From Alterisphingorhabdus sp051668705 (GTDB taxonomy: Bacteria > Pseudomonadota > Alphaproteobacteria > Sphingomonadales > Sphingomonadaceae), in contig NZ_CP196351.1 in assembly GCF_051668705.1 (NCBI RefSeq), positions 372,001 to 436,000 of the forward strand: 64,000 nucleotides of DNA, in the 5' to 3' direction. The position numbers and the translations under genes are program-made. Every line of letters starts with the position of its first letter. Position 1 is the first letter of the stretch. The notes below the pieces were generated by a model, which was given only the letters and a program-made list of their open reading frames with translations, searched no databases and was not told the origin of the DNA. Shown here one piece after another: positions 1 through 9,800 of the stretch.

Positions 1-326
1 ACGACCGTTTACGGGTTGTTGCGTTCACCACTTTGAACGCAGACCGTGAAGCAGAATATTTTGATGGGCTGGCCGGAGTGATGGAAGCAACTTGCCGTGC
101 GCCAGATGATATTTTGTTGCCATTGGGTGATGTCCGTGAAGGCTCAATTGCCCAGTCACTCAGCTTTTTGCGCGGGGAAAGCTGTATCCCAATTGCCGGA
201 GCAGTTGCTGGTGGAGACGGCAATGTTAGCGGACAATCGGGCTTGGGCGTCACATTGCCAACGCGCCAACTCTTAATGCCATCTGCACCTACACCAGCGC
301 AGCGGGAAATACCCGGAACGTTTTAA
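1..326 (+). CDS. C-terminal part of an unrecognised protein, cut by the window edge
   Basis: The reading frame is open from base 3 through the left edge and stops at 324-326, so the gene begins outside the window. About 107 residues are visible. A TTG at 33 could be read as a start, but the frame continues upstream with ordinary codons, so I treat the gene as truncated. The visible part has a soluble alternating core, a Gly/Ala-rich stretch and a Pro-rich tail ending in REIPGTF. I do not recognise a family. The next gene is on the opposite strand, so this is the end of its transcription unit. Confidence 0.5.
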   Translation, partial: DRLRVVAFTTLNADREAEYFDGLAGVMEATCRAPDDILLPLGDVREGSIAQSLSFLRGESCIPIAGAVAGGDGNVSGQSGLGVTLPTRQLLMPSAPTPAQREIPGTF

Positions 327-384
327 CGTCTCAAATTGCTAACAATATATATGAGATTCATGGCGTTGAAGCGCGGGCGCAAGC

Positions 385-756
385 CTAACCAGCAAAGGAT
401 GCAAGTGCCTTGTTCAGCGATTCGCCGCGATGATTCCAGCATTGCGCTAAGTCCATGCCGTAGCGATCAACAGATACTTTGGTACAGCGCACATCGCCGC
501 TACCAATTAATTGCGCCAGACGTTTGATACGTTCTGATTCTTCAGCAAAATTGCGGCCTGGTGCAGGAATGTCTGCCAAGCGGATCATATGCCGGTGATT
601 ATCCAGTAATAGGGTGTCGCTGCTGTAAAATTTGGCGATGGTACCACGCATTTCTGATGCATTATCGGCACCATCATTGTCTGCAATATTGGCCAGCATT
701 ACGCCGGACGCCATAAGACCCAAGCCAGTAATCGTTGAAAACATAAGACTGCGCAT
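385..756 (-). CDS. secreted SNase-like (thermonuclease fold) protein, probably catalytically dead
   Basis: The start is taken at an ATG ending at 756, because it follows a G-rich stretch on the minus strand and is directly followed by a signal-peptide-like segment (MRSLMFSTITGLGLMASG). The ORF is open further upstream, but that part looks non-coding. The mature part carries the SNase-family landmarks: IRLADIPAPG matches the usual RLAGIDAPE, DRYGMDLA matches DRYGRxxA, and there is a C-terminal region with G-x-S-L-N-x-A-L-A. In staphylococcal nuclease the catalytic residues are Arg35, Glu43 and Arg87. Here Arg35 is kept, but Glu43 aligns with Gly and Arg87 with Met, so activity is unlikely. It lies 133 bp downstream of the acyl-CoA dehydrogenase on the same strand. 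Confidence 0.6.
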   Translation of the reverse strand: MRSLMFSTITGLGLMASGVMLANIADNDGADNASEMRGTIAKFYSSDTLLLDNHRHMIRLADIPAPGRNFAEESERIKRLAQLIGSGDVRCTKVSVDRYGMDLAQCWNHRGESLNKALASFAG

Positions 757-889
757 TGCGTAAACCCCCGATTGACCAAGAATCGTCGGTATATAATGAG
801 CGAAACCCTTCACGGCGCAAAGCCATGATAGAGACATTTTGCATCAATTTACTCTTATGTGGAAAGTGCAATACCTGTCTTGATGATAG

Positions 890-2632
890 TTAGGCCGTTG
901 CCAATTGCTCTGCATCCAGCGCGTAGAGTAGCTTTGCGCCGCCCATGGCCGCTGCTTTTTGCCCCAATGCTTCGGGCACCATATGGTCCAGATAATAGCG
1001 TGTTGTGACCATACGCTGTGCATAAAAGCCGGTATCGCCTTCACCAGCCGCATGGCGTTCGCTGGCAACACGATTTTGCCGTGCCATCAACCAGCCGCAT
1101 GTTGCGACCGACATCATAGTCATATAGGCATAGCTTCCTGCGAGCCGATCATCCACACCATGGCCCAGCATATATTCGGTCACTTCCTGACATGCAGCCA
1201 ATAGCGCCGCCAATGCCGGTTCGTCGCCAGCGTCCGCCTGCATCATGTCCAGAAATTCGCGCATCGCATCACCGCCGCGCAGACCCAGTTTCCGGCCCAC
1301 CAAATCGGCCGCTTGAATGCCGTTTGTGCCTTCATAGATCGGCATGATCCGTGCATCGCGATAATGCTGCGCTGCGCCGGTTTCCTCGATAAAGCCCATG
1401 CCGCCATGGATTTGCAGGCCCATAGAGGCAATGTCGATACCCAGATCAGTGCCATAGCCTTTGGCCAAGGGGGTCAATATGTCGGCTCGTTCGCCAGCGC
1501 CGGGTACTTCCAGTGTATCACGGTCAACTTGACCCGCTGCATAATAGAGCAAGGCGCGTATCGCCTGTGTTCCGGCTTTCATGCGCAATATCATGCGGCG
1601 CACATCCGGGTGCTCAATAATCGCGACCGGATCGCGGCTATCACCACCAGCACGCGCCGATTGCACGCGGTCCATCGCATAATGCACGGCCTGCTGTGTT
1701 GCGCGTTCGGCAATTTCCACGCCCTGCAGCCCAACGTTCAGGCGCGCATTGTTCATCATGGTGAACATAGCGCGGATGCCGCCAAATTCGGGGCCGATTA
1801 ATGTGCCTAGGCATTCACTGTCTTCGCCAAATTGCAACACGCATGTGGGGGAGGCATGAATGCCCAGCTTATGCTCTATCGAAACGGTTTGAATGTCCTG
1901 CTCTGCTCCAACAGAGCCATCATCATTTAACCGGTATTTGGGCACCAGAAAGAGCGATATGCCCTTCGTTCCTGCTGGCGCATCGGGTGTACGTGCCAAG
2001 ACCAGATGGATGATATTGCCCGCCATATCATGGTCGCCAAAGGTGATATAAATCTTCTGGCCCTTAATCTGATATTGGCCATCGCCCACAGGTGTCGCGG
2101 TGGTGCGCAATGCGCCAACATCGCTGCCTGCTTGCGGTTCGGTCAGGTTCATGGTGCCTGTCCATTCGCCGGTTATTAGTTTTGGCAGATAGGTCGCTTT
2201 CTGCTCTTTACTGCCATGATGCTCCAGCGCCTCTATCGCGCCGACGGAGAGCATGGGACATAATGTAAAGGCCATATTGGCCGCACCAAGAGAATCCAGT
2301 GCAACGGTGGCTAGCGAGAAAGGCAAGCCCTGCCCGCCATGGTCCGGCGTAGCGCAAAGGCTGTTCCATCCGGCCTCAACATAGGCTTGATAAGCCTGTT
2401 TAAACCCTTCGGGCATAACAACACGGCCATCGACCACTTTCGCGCCAATGGTATCACCCACACGGTTTAACGGTGCAAATTCGCCTTCCGCAAATTGGCC
2501 TATACCTTCAACAATCGCCTGCACCAGATCGTCACTGGCTTCAGAAAAACGCTCATGCTGCGCGAGTTCGGCAATATTGGTCGCGGTTTCCAGAGCAAAA
2601 AGCTGGTCTTTGACGGGTGCTGTGAAGTCCAT
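890..2632 (-). CDS. acyl-CoA dehydrogenase, large (about 580-residue) DmdC/PauF-like type
   Basis: This FAD enzyme of 580 residues oxidises an acyl-CoA to the 2,3-enoyl-CoA. It has the acyl-CoA dehydrogenase order: an N-terminal helical domain, a middle beta domain with MNLTEPQAGSDVGAL and IKGQKIYITFGDHD, and a C-terminal helical domain with GMGFIEETGAAQHYRDARI and the segment MPIYEGTNGIQAADLVGRKL that holds the probable catalytic Glu. The extra C-terminal helical part of about 120 residues and the total length fit the group that includes 3-methylmercaptopropionyl-CoA dehydrogenase (DmdC) and phenylacyl-CoA dehydrogenases. The actual substrate cannot be read from the sequence. It is transcribed divergently from the Sua5-type gene, and no other beta-oxidation gene is adjacent. 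Confidence 0.93.
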   Translation of the reverse strand: MDFTAPVKDQLFALETATNIAELAQHERFSEASDDLVQAIVEGIGQFAEGEFAPLNRVGDTIGAKVVDGRVVMPEGFKQAYQAYVEAGWNSLCATPDHGGQGLPFSLATVALDSLGAANMAFTLCPMLSVGAIEALEHHGSKEQKATYLPKLITGEWTGTMNLTEPQAGSDVGALRTTATPVGDGQYQIKGQKIYITFGDHDMAGNIIHLVLARTPDAPAGTKGISLFLVPKYRLNDDGSVGAEQDIQTVSIEHKLGIHASPTCVLQFGEDSECLGTLIGPEFGGIRAMFTMMNNARLNVGLQGVEIAERATQQAVHYAMDRVQSARAGGDSRDPVAIIEHPDVRRMILRMKAGTQAIRALLYYAAGQVDRDTLEVPGAGERADILTPLAKGYGTDLGIDIASMGLQIHGGMGFIEETGAAQHYRDARIMPIYEGTNGIQAADLVGRKLGLRGGDAMREFLDMMQADAGDEPALAALLAACQEVTEYMLGHGVDDRLAGSYAYMTMMSVATCGWLMARQNRVASERHAAGEGDTGFYAQRMVTTRYYLDHMVPEALGQKAAAMGGAKLLYALDAEQLATA

Positions 2633-2745
2633 TGCTATTCTATCCCATAATCTGGCCGTTTGTCTGGCCTCAAATATGTTTTGCCGCTGTCCAGCGAGAT
2701 GACCACTGGCGTTGCAAAATTTCTTTTCTCACATATGTGAGACTA

Positions 2746-3714
2746 ATGACGATGAACAAAGACGGTTTCAAGACGCAAATTAAGGCTTGTGATACGCACA
2801 GCCTTGCCGAAGCGGTTGCTTACCTGCACGCTGGCAGGGCTGTCGCATTGCCTACGGAAACTGTTTACGGTCTTGCTGCTGACGCTACATCATCGTCTGC
2901 CGTAGCGGAAATTTACCGCGCAAAGAACCGGCCAAGTTTCAACCCGCTCATCGTCCATGTGGCGGATCAGTCCGCCGCAGCAGGCATAGGATATTTTTCA
3001 CAAAAAGCGGAAAAATTGGCGCAACATTTCTGGCCAGGCCCTTTGTCTATGGTCGTGCCACTTACGGATCAAGGCAAGGCGGCCATGAGTCCTGCTGTTA
3101 CCGCTGGCTTGGAGACCATTGCTCTGCGCTGTCCTGCGCATCCTGTCATGCGTGCTGTTTTGGAGCAATCGGCTCTGCCTCTGGCGGCACCATCTGCCAA
3201 TATGTCAGGAGCAATAAGCCCGACCGAGGCGCAGCATGTCGCGGATAGTCTTGGCGGCAGGGTCGCGCTGGTGCTTGATGGCGGAGCATGCCAGCAAGGC
3301 TTGGAGTCGACCATCATTTCGGTTGATGACGATGGATGGCGTATATTGCGGCCTGGTCCAATAACGCGGGAAGAAATTTCCGCTTTGTTAGGGGATGAAG
3401 AAAAGCCCGACCCCAATGCTGATCCAGACACTGTTATATCACCTGGCCAGCTTGCCAGTCATTATGCTCCGAGCAAAACCCTGCGCTGTAATGCCCTGGA
3501 CCCACAGGCTGATGAATGGCTGATTGGCTTTGGCGAAATAGAAGGGGATGATAATCTATCGCCAACCAGTGATTTGGCCGAAGCGGCGGCAAATCTTTAT
3601 GCGGCATTGCACCGCGCCGATGCATCATCGAAAGCGCGAATCGCTATCGTCCCCATTCCGCTGACAGGCATTGGTATTGCCATAAATGACCGCCTGAAAC
3701 GCGCAGCACATTAG
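2746..3714 (+). CDS. L-threonylcarbamoyladenylate synthase, two-domain Sua5 type
   Basis: The enzyme makes threonylcarbamoyl-AMP from threonine, bicarbonate and ATP, the first step of the t6A37 modification of ANN-decoding tRNAs. The YrdC domain is seen in PTETVYGLAADA, the KNRPSFNPLIVHV loop and the substrate pocket region PLAAPSANMSG. The C-terminal Sua5 domain follows a linker with SPGQLASHYAPSK, so this is the long Sua5 form and not short YrdC. The frame is open upstream to 2632, but family members begin close to MTMNKDGF. A GAGA stretch lies 3 nt before ATG 2746 and 9 nt before ATG 2752, so 2752 is an equally good start. The partner TsaB/D/E genes are not in the window. Confidence 0.92.
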   Translation: MTMNKDGFKTQIKACDTHSLAEAVAYLHAGRAVALPTETVYGLAADATSSSAVAEIYRAKNRPSFNPLIVHVADQSAAAGIGYFSQKAEKLAQHFWPGPLSMVVPLTDQGKAAMSPAVTAGLETIALRCPAHPVMRAVLEQSALPLAAPSANMSGAISPTEAQHVADSLGGRVALVLDGGACQQGLESTIISVDDDGWRILRPGPITREEISALLGDEEKPDPNADPDTVISPGQLASHYAPSKTLRCNALDPQADEWLIGFGEIEGDDNLSPTSDLAEAAANLYAALHRADASSKARIAIVPIPLTGIGIAINDRLKRAAH

Positions 3715-3859
3715 CTTTTGCGTGTATTTCTATGCACTATTTTACAAAATAGAGTATTGAGAAACACCTGTTTACATTTCAAATTTGCGTGTTGTGCTAA
3801 TAAGATGATACCCAGTTCGGATCTATCATGTTCAATAATATGGTGGTTGAGATAGTCGC

Positions 3860-4044
3860 TTTGGTGGCTCTGGTCCCTGCATATAGGGTCGCAAACCTCG
3901 TTTGTGTCAGGCCGAACGGAATGGGAAACAGGGGGCGGGGACTGTGCAACTCCCTCAGCGCAGTCCCCGACTTTGCAATGGCCTGAGGCCAAATATGCAA
4001 AGCAACAGTCGGGCGCATCGACGCCATTGGGTAAAGGATCTTAT
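3860..4044 (+). promoter_or_regulatory. long structured leader upstream of aqpZ, candidate cis-RNA or small RNA
   Basis: The 330-bp gap between the Sua5 gene and aqpZ holds no convincing ORF, but its second half is rich in stems. CGGGGACTG (3936-3944) pairs perfectly with CAGTCCCCG (3961-3969). CCCGACTTTGCA (3966-3977) can pair with TGCAAAG plus GTCGGG (3996-4002 and 4008-4013, with a 5-nt bulge), enclosing GGCC-TGA-GGCC (3980-3990). These two hairpins share bases 3966-3969 and so exclude each other. CAGGCC at 3909-3914 can also pair with GGCCTG at 3980-3985, and CCCT/AGGG flank 3873-3886. I could not match it to the TPP, cobalamin, SAM-II, ZTP, SRP or RNase P cores. The aqpZ RBS AAGGA follows at the end. 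Confidence 0.4.
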
Positions 4045-4764
4045 ATGAATATTTTGCAGCGCGCTTCAGCAGAGGCACTTGGTACATTTTGGCTTGTCTT
4101 TGGCGGATGCGGCAGTGCCGTTCTGTCTGCGGCATTTCCTGATGTGGGTATTGGTCTATTGGGCGTCTCTCTGGCATTTGGTCTGACCGTGCTGACCATG
4201 GCCTATAGCATAGGTCATATCTCAGGATGCCATTTGAACCCTGCCGTAACAATCGGTCTCGCCGCAGGCGGACGTTTTGCAGCAAAAGATATTCCCGCCT
4301 ATATCATTGCACAGCTTGTAGGAGCAGTACTTGCCGCTGCTGCGCTTTATATCATAGCATCTGGTGCGGGTGACGTATCGGGCTTGGCTTCCAACGGCTT
4401 TGGTGAGCATTCACCAGGCGGATTTTCAATGATGGCTGGCTTATTGGCCGAAATTCTGCTGACGGCATTTTTCCTTATCATCATTTTGGGCGCAACTGAT
4501 GGACGGGCACCTGCCGGATTTGCACCGATTGCAATCGGTCTGGGCCTGACATTGATTCACTTGATCTCCATTCCGGTGACCAACACCTCCGTAAATCCAG
4601 CGCGCAGCACCGGTCCAGCGTTGATTGAGGGCGGTATTGCTTTGCAACAACTATGGTTGTTCTGGGTTGCCCCGATTGCGGGCGCTGTATTGGGTGCGGT
4701 TATCTATCGCTTCATTGGCAAAGACCCTGCTAGCCAGCCCGATATCGCAGGTGATGCTGCATAA
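4045..4764 (+). CDS. aqpZ: aquaporin Z, water channel
   Basis: This is a six-helix inner-membrane water channel of 239 residues. The start at 4045 is set by AAAGGATCTTAT before the ATG and by the family N-terminus MNILQRASAEALGTFWLVF. The longer open frame upstream belongs to the structured leader. Both NPA boxes are present (HLNPAVTIG and SVNPARSTGPA). The selectivity-filter residues of E. coli AqpZ appear conserved: Phe in the LAFGLTVLTMAYS helix, His in LIHLISIPVTNTS, Thr in VTNTS, and Arg in NPARS. That pattern points to water rather than glycerol. The gene is followed 23 bp later by a strong terminator shared with the convergent lipoprotein gene. Confidence 0.95.
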   Translation: MNILQRASAEALGTFWLVFGGCGSAVLSAAFPDVGIGLLGVSLAFGLTVLTMAYSIGHISGCHLNPAVTIGLAAGGRFAAKDIPAYIIAQLVGAVLAAAALYIIASGAGDVSGLASNGFGEHSPGGFSMMAGLLAEILLTAFFLIIILGATDGRAPAGFAPIAIGLGLTLIHLISIPVTNTSVNPARSTGPALIEGGIALQQLWLFWVAPIAGAVLGAVIYRFIGKDPASQPDIAGDAA

Positions 4765-4786
4765 GCGGGTTTGCAAAATCCTATGC

Positions 4787-4816
4787 AAAAAGGCCAGCCT
4801 GAGGGTTGGCCTTTTT
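4787..4816. terminator. bidirectional rho-independent terminator between aqpZ and a lipoprotein gene
   Basis: AAAAAGGCCAGCC, a short loop, and GGTTGGCCTTTTT form a GC stem flanked by A and T tracts. It can end transcription from both convergent genes. Confidence 0.88.
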
Positions 4817-4819
4817 CAT

Positions 4820-5134
4820 TTAATAGGGTTCGCTTAACAGACGTTCCATTTCATCATCTATCGCGGCGACTTCGGTGCAGGCCTTACGCTTGCCTTTTTC
4901 ACATTTTTTGGTGAATTTCTCTTTGCGGCGGGCCAATTGCCCCAAACGCTCCTCGCGTTGGCGGATTGCGCGGCCGCGTTTCTCATCGGCTTCTGACTGG
5001 CTGGTGGTCGCTAGGTCAACGCCTTTGCTAACCACTTTTACAGGTGCCGTGATGATGTCAGCCGCAGTGCGCGCAATGCACCCGCTCAGGGTCAGACTCG
5101 CCAAAGCCGCTATCCATAATGTCTTACCCGCCAT
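4820..5134 (-). CDS. small outer-membrane-type lipoprotein of unknown function
   Basis: The product has 104 residues. A lipoprotein signal peptide is clear: MAGKTLWIAALASLTLSGC, with the lipobox LSGC. The mature part begins IARTAADIITAPVKVVSKGVD and continues as a highly charged helical region rich in Arg, Lys and Glu, with two Cys residues in KKCEKGKRKACTEV. I believe small sphingomonad lipoproteins of this kind are conserved hypotheticals. No enzymatic motif is seen. It lies 97 bp downstream of galU on the same strand and ends at the terminator shared with aqpZ. Confidence 0.75.
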   Translation of the reverse strand: MAGKTLWIAALASLTLSGCIARTAADIITAPVKVVSKGVDLATTSQSEADEKRGRAIRQREERLGQLARRKEKFTKKCEKGKRKACTEVAAIDDEMERLLSEPY

Positions 5135-5231
5135 TCGCAGCTCCTATTGCTGAACATAGCATAGCATAATCGGCGTGATATGTCGCCGATGTGAATGATC
5201 TTGCTATTATGGGCCCTGTTAGGGCAGCTTA

Positions 5232-6098
5232 TTATTGCCCGAGCAGGCTTTTGGCGATTTCCCGCACGTCATCGGCCATGTCTGGACGTTCAAGCGCAAG
5301 TGCGAGATTGGCCTCAATATACCCGACTTTTGAGCCGCAATCATAGCGAGCACCATCAAAAGTCACGGCGTGAAATGGCTGGTTACCAATCATTTGCGCC
5401 ATGGCGTCGGTCAACTGAATTTCGCCGCCAGCGCCGGTTTCCTGTTTGTCGAGCACCTGCATTACCTCTGGTTGCAAAATATAACGGCCAGAGACAATCA
5501 GGTTGGAAGGTGCATCCTCGACCTTAGGTTTTTCGACCAAGCCTTTAATCTCTGTCAAATTGCCATTGGCTGCGCCTGGTGCAATCACACCATAAGCGAA
5601 TACTTTTTCGCGCGGTACTTCCAATACGCTGACCATATTGCCGCCTTCCTTGCTATAAGCGTCAACCATCTGTTTCATGCAGCCGGGTGAGCCGTGCATA
5701 AATTCATCGGGAAGGAAAACGGCAAAGGGCTCATCACCAATCAGATCACGCGCGCACCAAATGGCATGACCCAGCCCTAGAGGTTCTTGCTGACGAACAT
5801 AAGCGCATCGACCAGGCCCCAAACGTGTAGAGGCAAGCACATCAAGCGATTTGCCACGTGCGCTCATTGTGGTTTCCAGTTCGAATGCAATATCGAAATG
5901 ATCTTCAATGGCGCTCTTACCGCGGCCAGTGACAAAGATCATTTGCTCGATACCCGCTTCAATCGCCTCATCAACCGCATATTGGATCAGCGGCCGATCA
6001 ACGACGGGAAACATTTCTTTCGGTATGGCTTTGGTGGCAGGCAAAAAACGGGTGCCCATTCCGGCCACGGGGAATACTGCTTTACGAACTGGCTTCAT
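5232..6098 (-). CDS. galU: UTP-glucose-1-phosphate uridylyltransferase
   Basis: The enzyme makes UDP-glucose for surface polysaccharides and trehalose/glycan synthesis. It has 288 residues, the usual GalU length. The nucleotide-binding signature is at the N-terminus (FPVAGMGTRFLPATKAIPKEM). Further motifs are QYAVDEAIEAGI, LGLGHAIWCARDLIGDEPFAV and the sugar-phosphate region GLVEKPK. The C-terminus ends in a short hydrophilic helix. It stands alone between msrA and a small lipoprotein on the same strand, and the spacing to both neighbours allows separate promoters. Confidence 0.97.
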   Translation of the reverse strand: MKPVRKAVFPVAGMGTRFLPATKAIPKEMFPVVDRPLIQYAVDEAIEAGIEQMIFVTGRGKSAIEDHFDIAFELETTMSARGKSLDVLASTRLGPGRCAYVRQQEPLGLGHAIWCARDLIGDEPFAVFLPDEFMHGSPGCMKQMVDAYSKEGGNMVSVLEVPREKVFAYGVIAPGAANGNLTEIKGLVEKPKVEDAPSNLIVSGRYILQPEVMQVLDKQETGAGGEIQLTDAMAQMIGNQPFHAVTFDGARYDCGSKVGYIEANLALALERPDMADDVREIAKSLLGQ

Positions 6099-6186
6099 AT
6101 TTGCGCCTTTTCTATCGTCTAGAATATCTATTGCTTATCGCATTAAGGCTTAACGGCCAGTCAACATCAAGCTTAAACCACTGTGA

Positions 6187-6720
6187 TTATGATTTTACCC
6201 GGTTGGCAAAACTTTTGCGCAGCTTTTGGAGTTTGGGCGGAATGGTAGCGATGCAATAAGGGTTAGAGCGGCCTGTGGTTTCCCAATAGTCCTGATGATA
6301 GCCCTCTGCAGGATACCATTTTGTGGGCTTTTCAGTCGTTGTGACAATCGGATCAGGCCATAATTCACTAGCGCGTTCTATAGCAGGCGCAATGGCTGCT
6401 TCTTGGTTGTCATTAAGCGGGAAAACGGCGGAGCGATATTGCGTGCCGATGTCATTACCCTGTCTGTTAAGCTGGGTAGGGTCGTGGGTCGCAAAAAAGA
6501 TATCGAGCACATCTTCATAAGTGACCTGAGTGCTGTCAAAAGTGACCTTTATCGCTTCGGCATGACCAGTGCGGCCAGTACATATTTGGCGATAGGTCGG
6601 GTTTTCCGTTTCCCCGCCAATATAGCCGCTTTCAACAGCCGTTACGCCGATAACATCATTAAAAATTGCTTCAGTGCACCAGAAACAGCCACCAGCCAAA
6701 ATTGCTTGTTCTTCACTCAT
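6187..6720 (-). CDS. msrA: peptide-methionine (S)-S-oxide reductase
   Basis: MsrA repairs oxidised methionine (S-epimer) in proteins. The active-site motif GCFWC is at residues 11-15, followed by ESGYIGG. Other family landmarks are GRTGHAEAIKVTFD, FFATHDPTQLNRQGNDIGTQ and YHQDY near the C-terminus. The length of 177 residues is normal. The RBS AAAGGA precedes the ATG. No msrB is adjacent. Confidence 0.96.
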   Translation of the reverse strand: MSEEQAILAGGCFWCTEAIFNDVIGVTAVESGYIGGETENPTYRQICTGRTGHAEAIKVTFDSTQVTYEDVLDIFFATHDPTQLNRQGNDIGTQYRSAVFPLNDNQEAAIAPAIERASELWPDPIVTTTEKPTKWYPAEGYHQDYWETTGRSNPYCIATIPPKLQKLRKSFANRVKS

Positions 6721-6848
6721 CGGGAAATCCTTTCACGTCGCGGCTATGCTGCGGCTTTTGTCATAAATAGGATCACCGACGCTGATGCTCAAGGTGCATG
6801 GCGGCAATGATAGCGCGATAGCCACAACATTCGGTTGAGAATGTGGCC

Positions 6849-9800
6849 TTAGCCGGCTTCGGGCAATGCAGAATTTGCAGCTGCTTTTTGCTGCAATGCT
6901 TTTTCTTGGGCATCACCGCGCACGATCAGCAGATACATGACTGGTGTGATGATACGTGACAATATGGTGGAGGAAATAAGTCCGCCAATAATGACCCAAG
7001 CCAAGGGCCCATAAAGAGAACCACCAGCAATGGCGAGCGGTGATAGGCCGCCAACAGCTGTAACAGAGGTTAGCAGAACCGGCAGAAAACGAACCTCGCC
7101 AGCACGCTCGATCGCTTCGCGCAGCTCCATGCCCTGATCGCGCAATTGGGTGGTGAAATCGACCAGCAGGATCGAGTTTTTGATTTCAATACCGATCAGA
7201 GCGACAAAACCGATAATGGCCATATAAGAGAGGGAATTGCCGGTTAGAAGCAAGGCCAACAGACCGCCAAATGTGCCAAGCGGTATGACCCCTGCGACAA
7301 CAAGAGTTTCGCGGAAGCGACCAAATTCAGCGACCAGAACCGCAAAAATCCCGAATAAGGCGATCAATATGATGACACCAAATCCATCAAAGGTCGCGCC
7401 GATAGCCTCGGCTTCCCCACCAACGGATATACGATATCCTTCGGGTAGCTCGATCTTGTTGATCTCTGCCAAAGCGGCGCGGTTGACCTCTGCTGGCAAT
7501 GCGCCGGGAGCAGCATTAGCAGTCACCGTAACATTACGTTCCTGCTGGAAACGGGCAATTTGCGGCGGGACAGTCTCAAGCGCGGGATTGGTGATCTGTG
7601 ACAAGGCTACCGGGTTACCGCCGCGAGTGGCGAGATAGATATCGTCAAGCGCGGATACGGGCTGATTATTATTGAGCGGCAGCCGCACCGTTACTGGATA
7701 GCCATCACCCTCACTATCGCGATAAATGGCGGCTTGTTCACCCGACAAAGCTAAGCGCAGCGTTCGCCGCGGTTCGCCAACGGGAATGTCGAGCAAGGCA
7801 GCCTGACCATCATCAATGCCGATATTCAGGTCGATGCGATCGGTACTGACTGGGTTGATAACATCGCGTGCACCTTTGGTATTGCGCAAAATACCCTCAA
7901 TTTTTCCGGCATATTCTCGCAAGATATCCAGATCTTCACCGATTATGCGAATGGCAATAGGGGCCGCAATTGGCGCGCCATTCTGAAAGAGGTCAACGCT
8001 GATGCGTGCACCAGGAATGTTATCAAACTTGTCTCTGATGCGTTGGATCATAGCAGGACTGGTACGCGGATCCCACTCATCCAGCACCGCAAGTGTTTCG
8101 CCATAATTGGTGCGCTGACGATTGGAGAAGACATTGTAAAAGACTTGCGGATTGTCCGCACCGATATTTTCTGCGCGATATTCTATGCTGGGTTCGCTCG
8201 CCAAAATAGCATCTACTTCCCGCATAACGCGGTCGGTGCGGTCAAGGCTACTGCCTTGCTCTGTTTCCGTACGAACAAGAAAATAGCTGGTGTCCGCATA
8301 GGGGAAGAGTGAAAAGCCGATAGTGGGTACAAGCGCGAAGGCTGAAAGGCAAACGATCATTGCTCCCCAAAAGGTTCTTTTCGGTGCATCCAGTGCGCGG
8401 TGCAATATCGGATTATATAAACGCTCAATCTGGCGGTTGAGCCAGCGCAAAATCGCATTGCCGTCCGGGCCTTCTTCACGCGATAAGATGCGGCTGGCCA
8501 GAAATGGAATGATGGTGAGCGAGATGATCAGCGATGCCGCGACAGTGAAAATAATCGACAATATGAATGAGCGGGTGAACTGACCGGCGCCTTCCGGCAA
8601 AAACAGCAAAGGCGCGAAAGCAAAGATCAATACACCGGTGGAGCCCAATACGGCTGGCGTAATTTCGCGCGTTGCCTCTTCTGCTGCGGTTCGGCGGTTT
8701 TTCCCCATGCGTAAATGCCGGGCGATATTTTCTGTCACAACAATGGAGTCGTCTACCAATAAGCCCAAAGCGACAATGAAGCCAGCAATGGTCAATTGAC
8801 TGAGATTAAAGCCAGCCAGATCAATGGCGAGCAAGCCCGATGCCAAAGATAGAGGTATTGAAATCATCACAATGACAGAAGCGCGCCAGCCCAATGGCAA
8901 CAGAGTGAAGATCACTAATGTTACCGCAATGGTGAAGTCTCTGGCCAGTTCTGCAAGCCGCTTTTCAATATCGCGCGACTGGTCAAAGGCCTGTTCCAAC
9001 TTCATATCAGGCGGCAGCAATGCGCGTTGCTTGTCCAGCTCTTTGATGACTTCGGCTTTCAGCCTGATGACGTCGATACCGTCCTTTTGGGTAATGGTGA
9101 TAAAGGCCGCGCGCTTGCCGTTCAGCCTTGCGCGATACAGATGCTCGCTGGCTCCCCAATCAACATCTGCAACATCATCGACCGTCAATATCGTGCTATC
9201 GCCCGCTCTAACCGGCAATGATCGTATTGTTTCCAAATCACGAAAGGCACCACCTGCCTCGACGTTAAAACGGCGTTCCCCGCTTTGCACTGCGCCGGGC
9301 GGCAATTCTGCGCCGCCAACCTGTAAAGCATTGGCGATAGTATTTGCACCAACGCGCAATTCCGACAATTTGCCAGGATCAAGCGCGACCTGAACCTCTG
9401 GCGTGGCAAGGCCGCGTATCTCGACATTGCGCACACCGGGGTTTCGCACCACGGCATCGCGAATATCTTCGGCATATTTTTCCATACGCCGCCAGCTGGC
9501 ACTCTCACTGGTCAGAGCGAGCTGCAAAACTGCGGATTCTGTGGTGCGCACTTTGTTATAATTTAACTGTGCCAGTCCTTCGGGCAGCTGGTCGCGAATG
9601 GCGCTGACTTCGCGCACGACCTCATCAAAATACTCATCAGCATCACCGCCCCAATTAAACTCTGCGCGGACCACAGCCTGCCCGTCAAAGCTGGTTGATG
9701 CGATCTCTTCAATATCATCAAGACCTTGCAAAACCTCCTCAATCGGTTTGGCGACAGTCTCTTCCATGTCGGCGGCATCTGCGCCCGGTTGACCAGCGAC

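Noticed and set aside
3860..4044. aqpZ leader as SRP RNA, 6S RNA or cobalamin riboswitch
   Set aside because: Local resemblances exist (for example GGGAAACAGGG), but none of the invariant cores of these RNAs is present as I know them.
3797..4285. Long minus-strand ORF across the aqpZ leader and 5' coding region
   Set aside because: It is antisense to aqpZ and to stem-rich sequence, with no RBS or recognisable domain. The leader is better explained as structured RNA.
5169..5190. ATCGGCG/CGCCGAT inverted repeat downstream of galU as a terminator
   Set aside because: The stem is only 7 bp and no T run follows on the galU strand, so I do not call a terminator.
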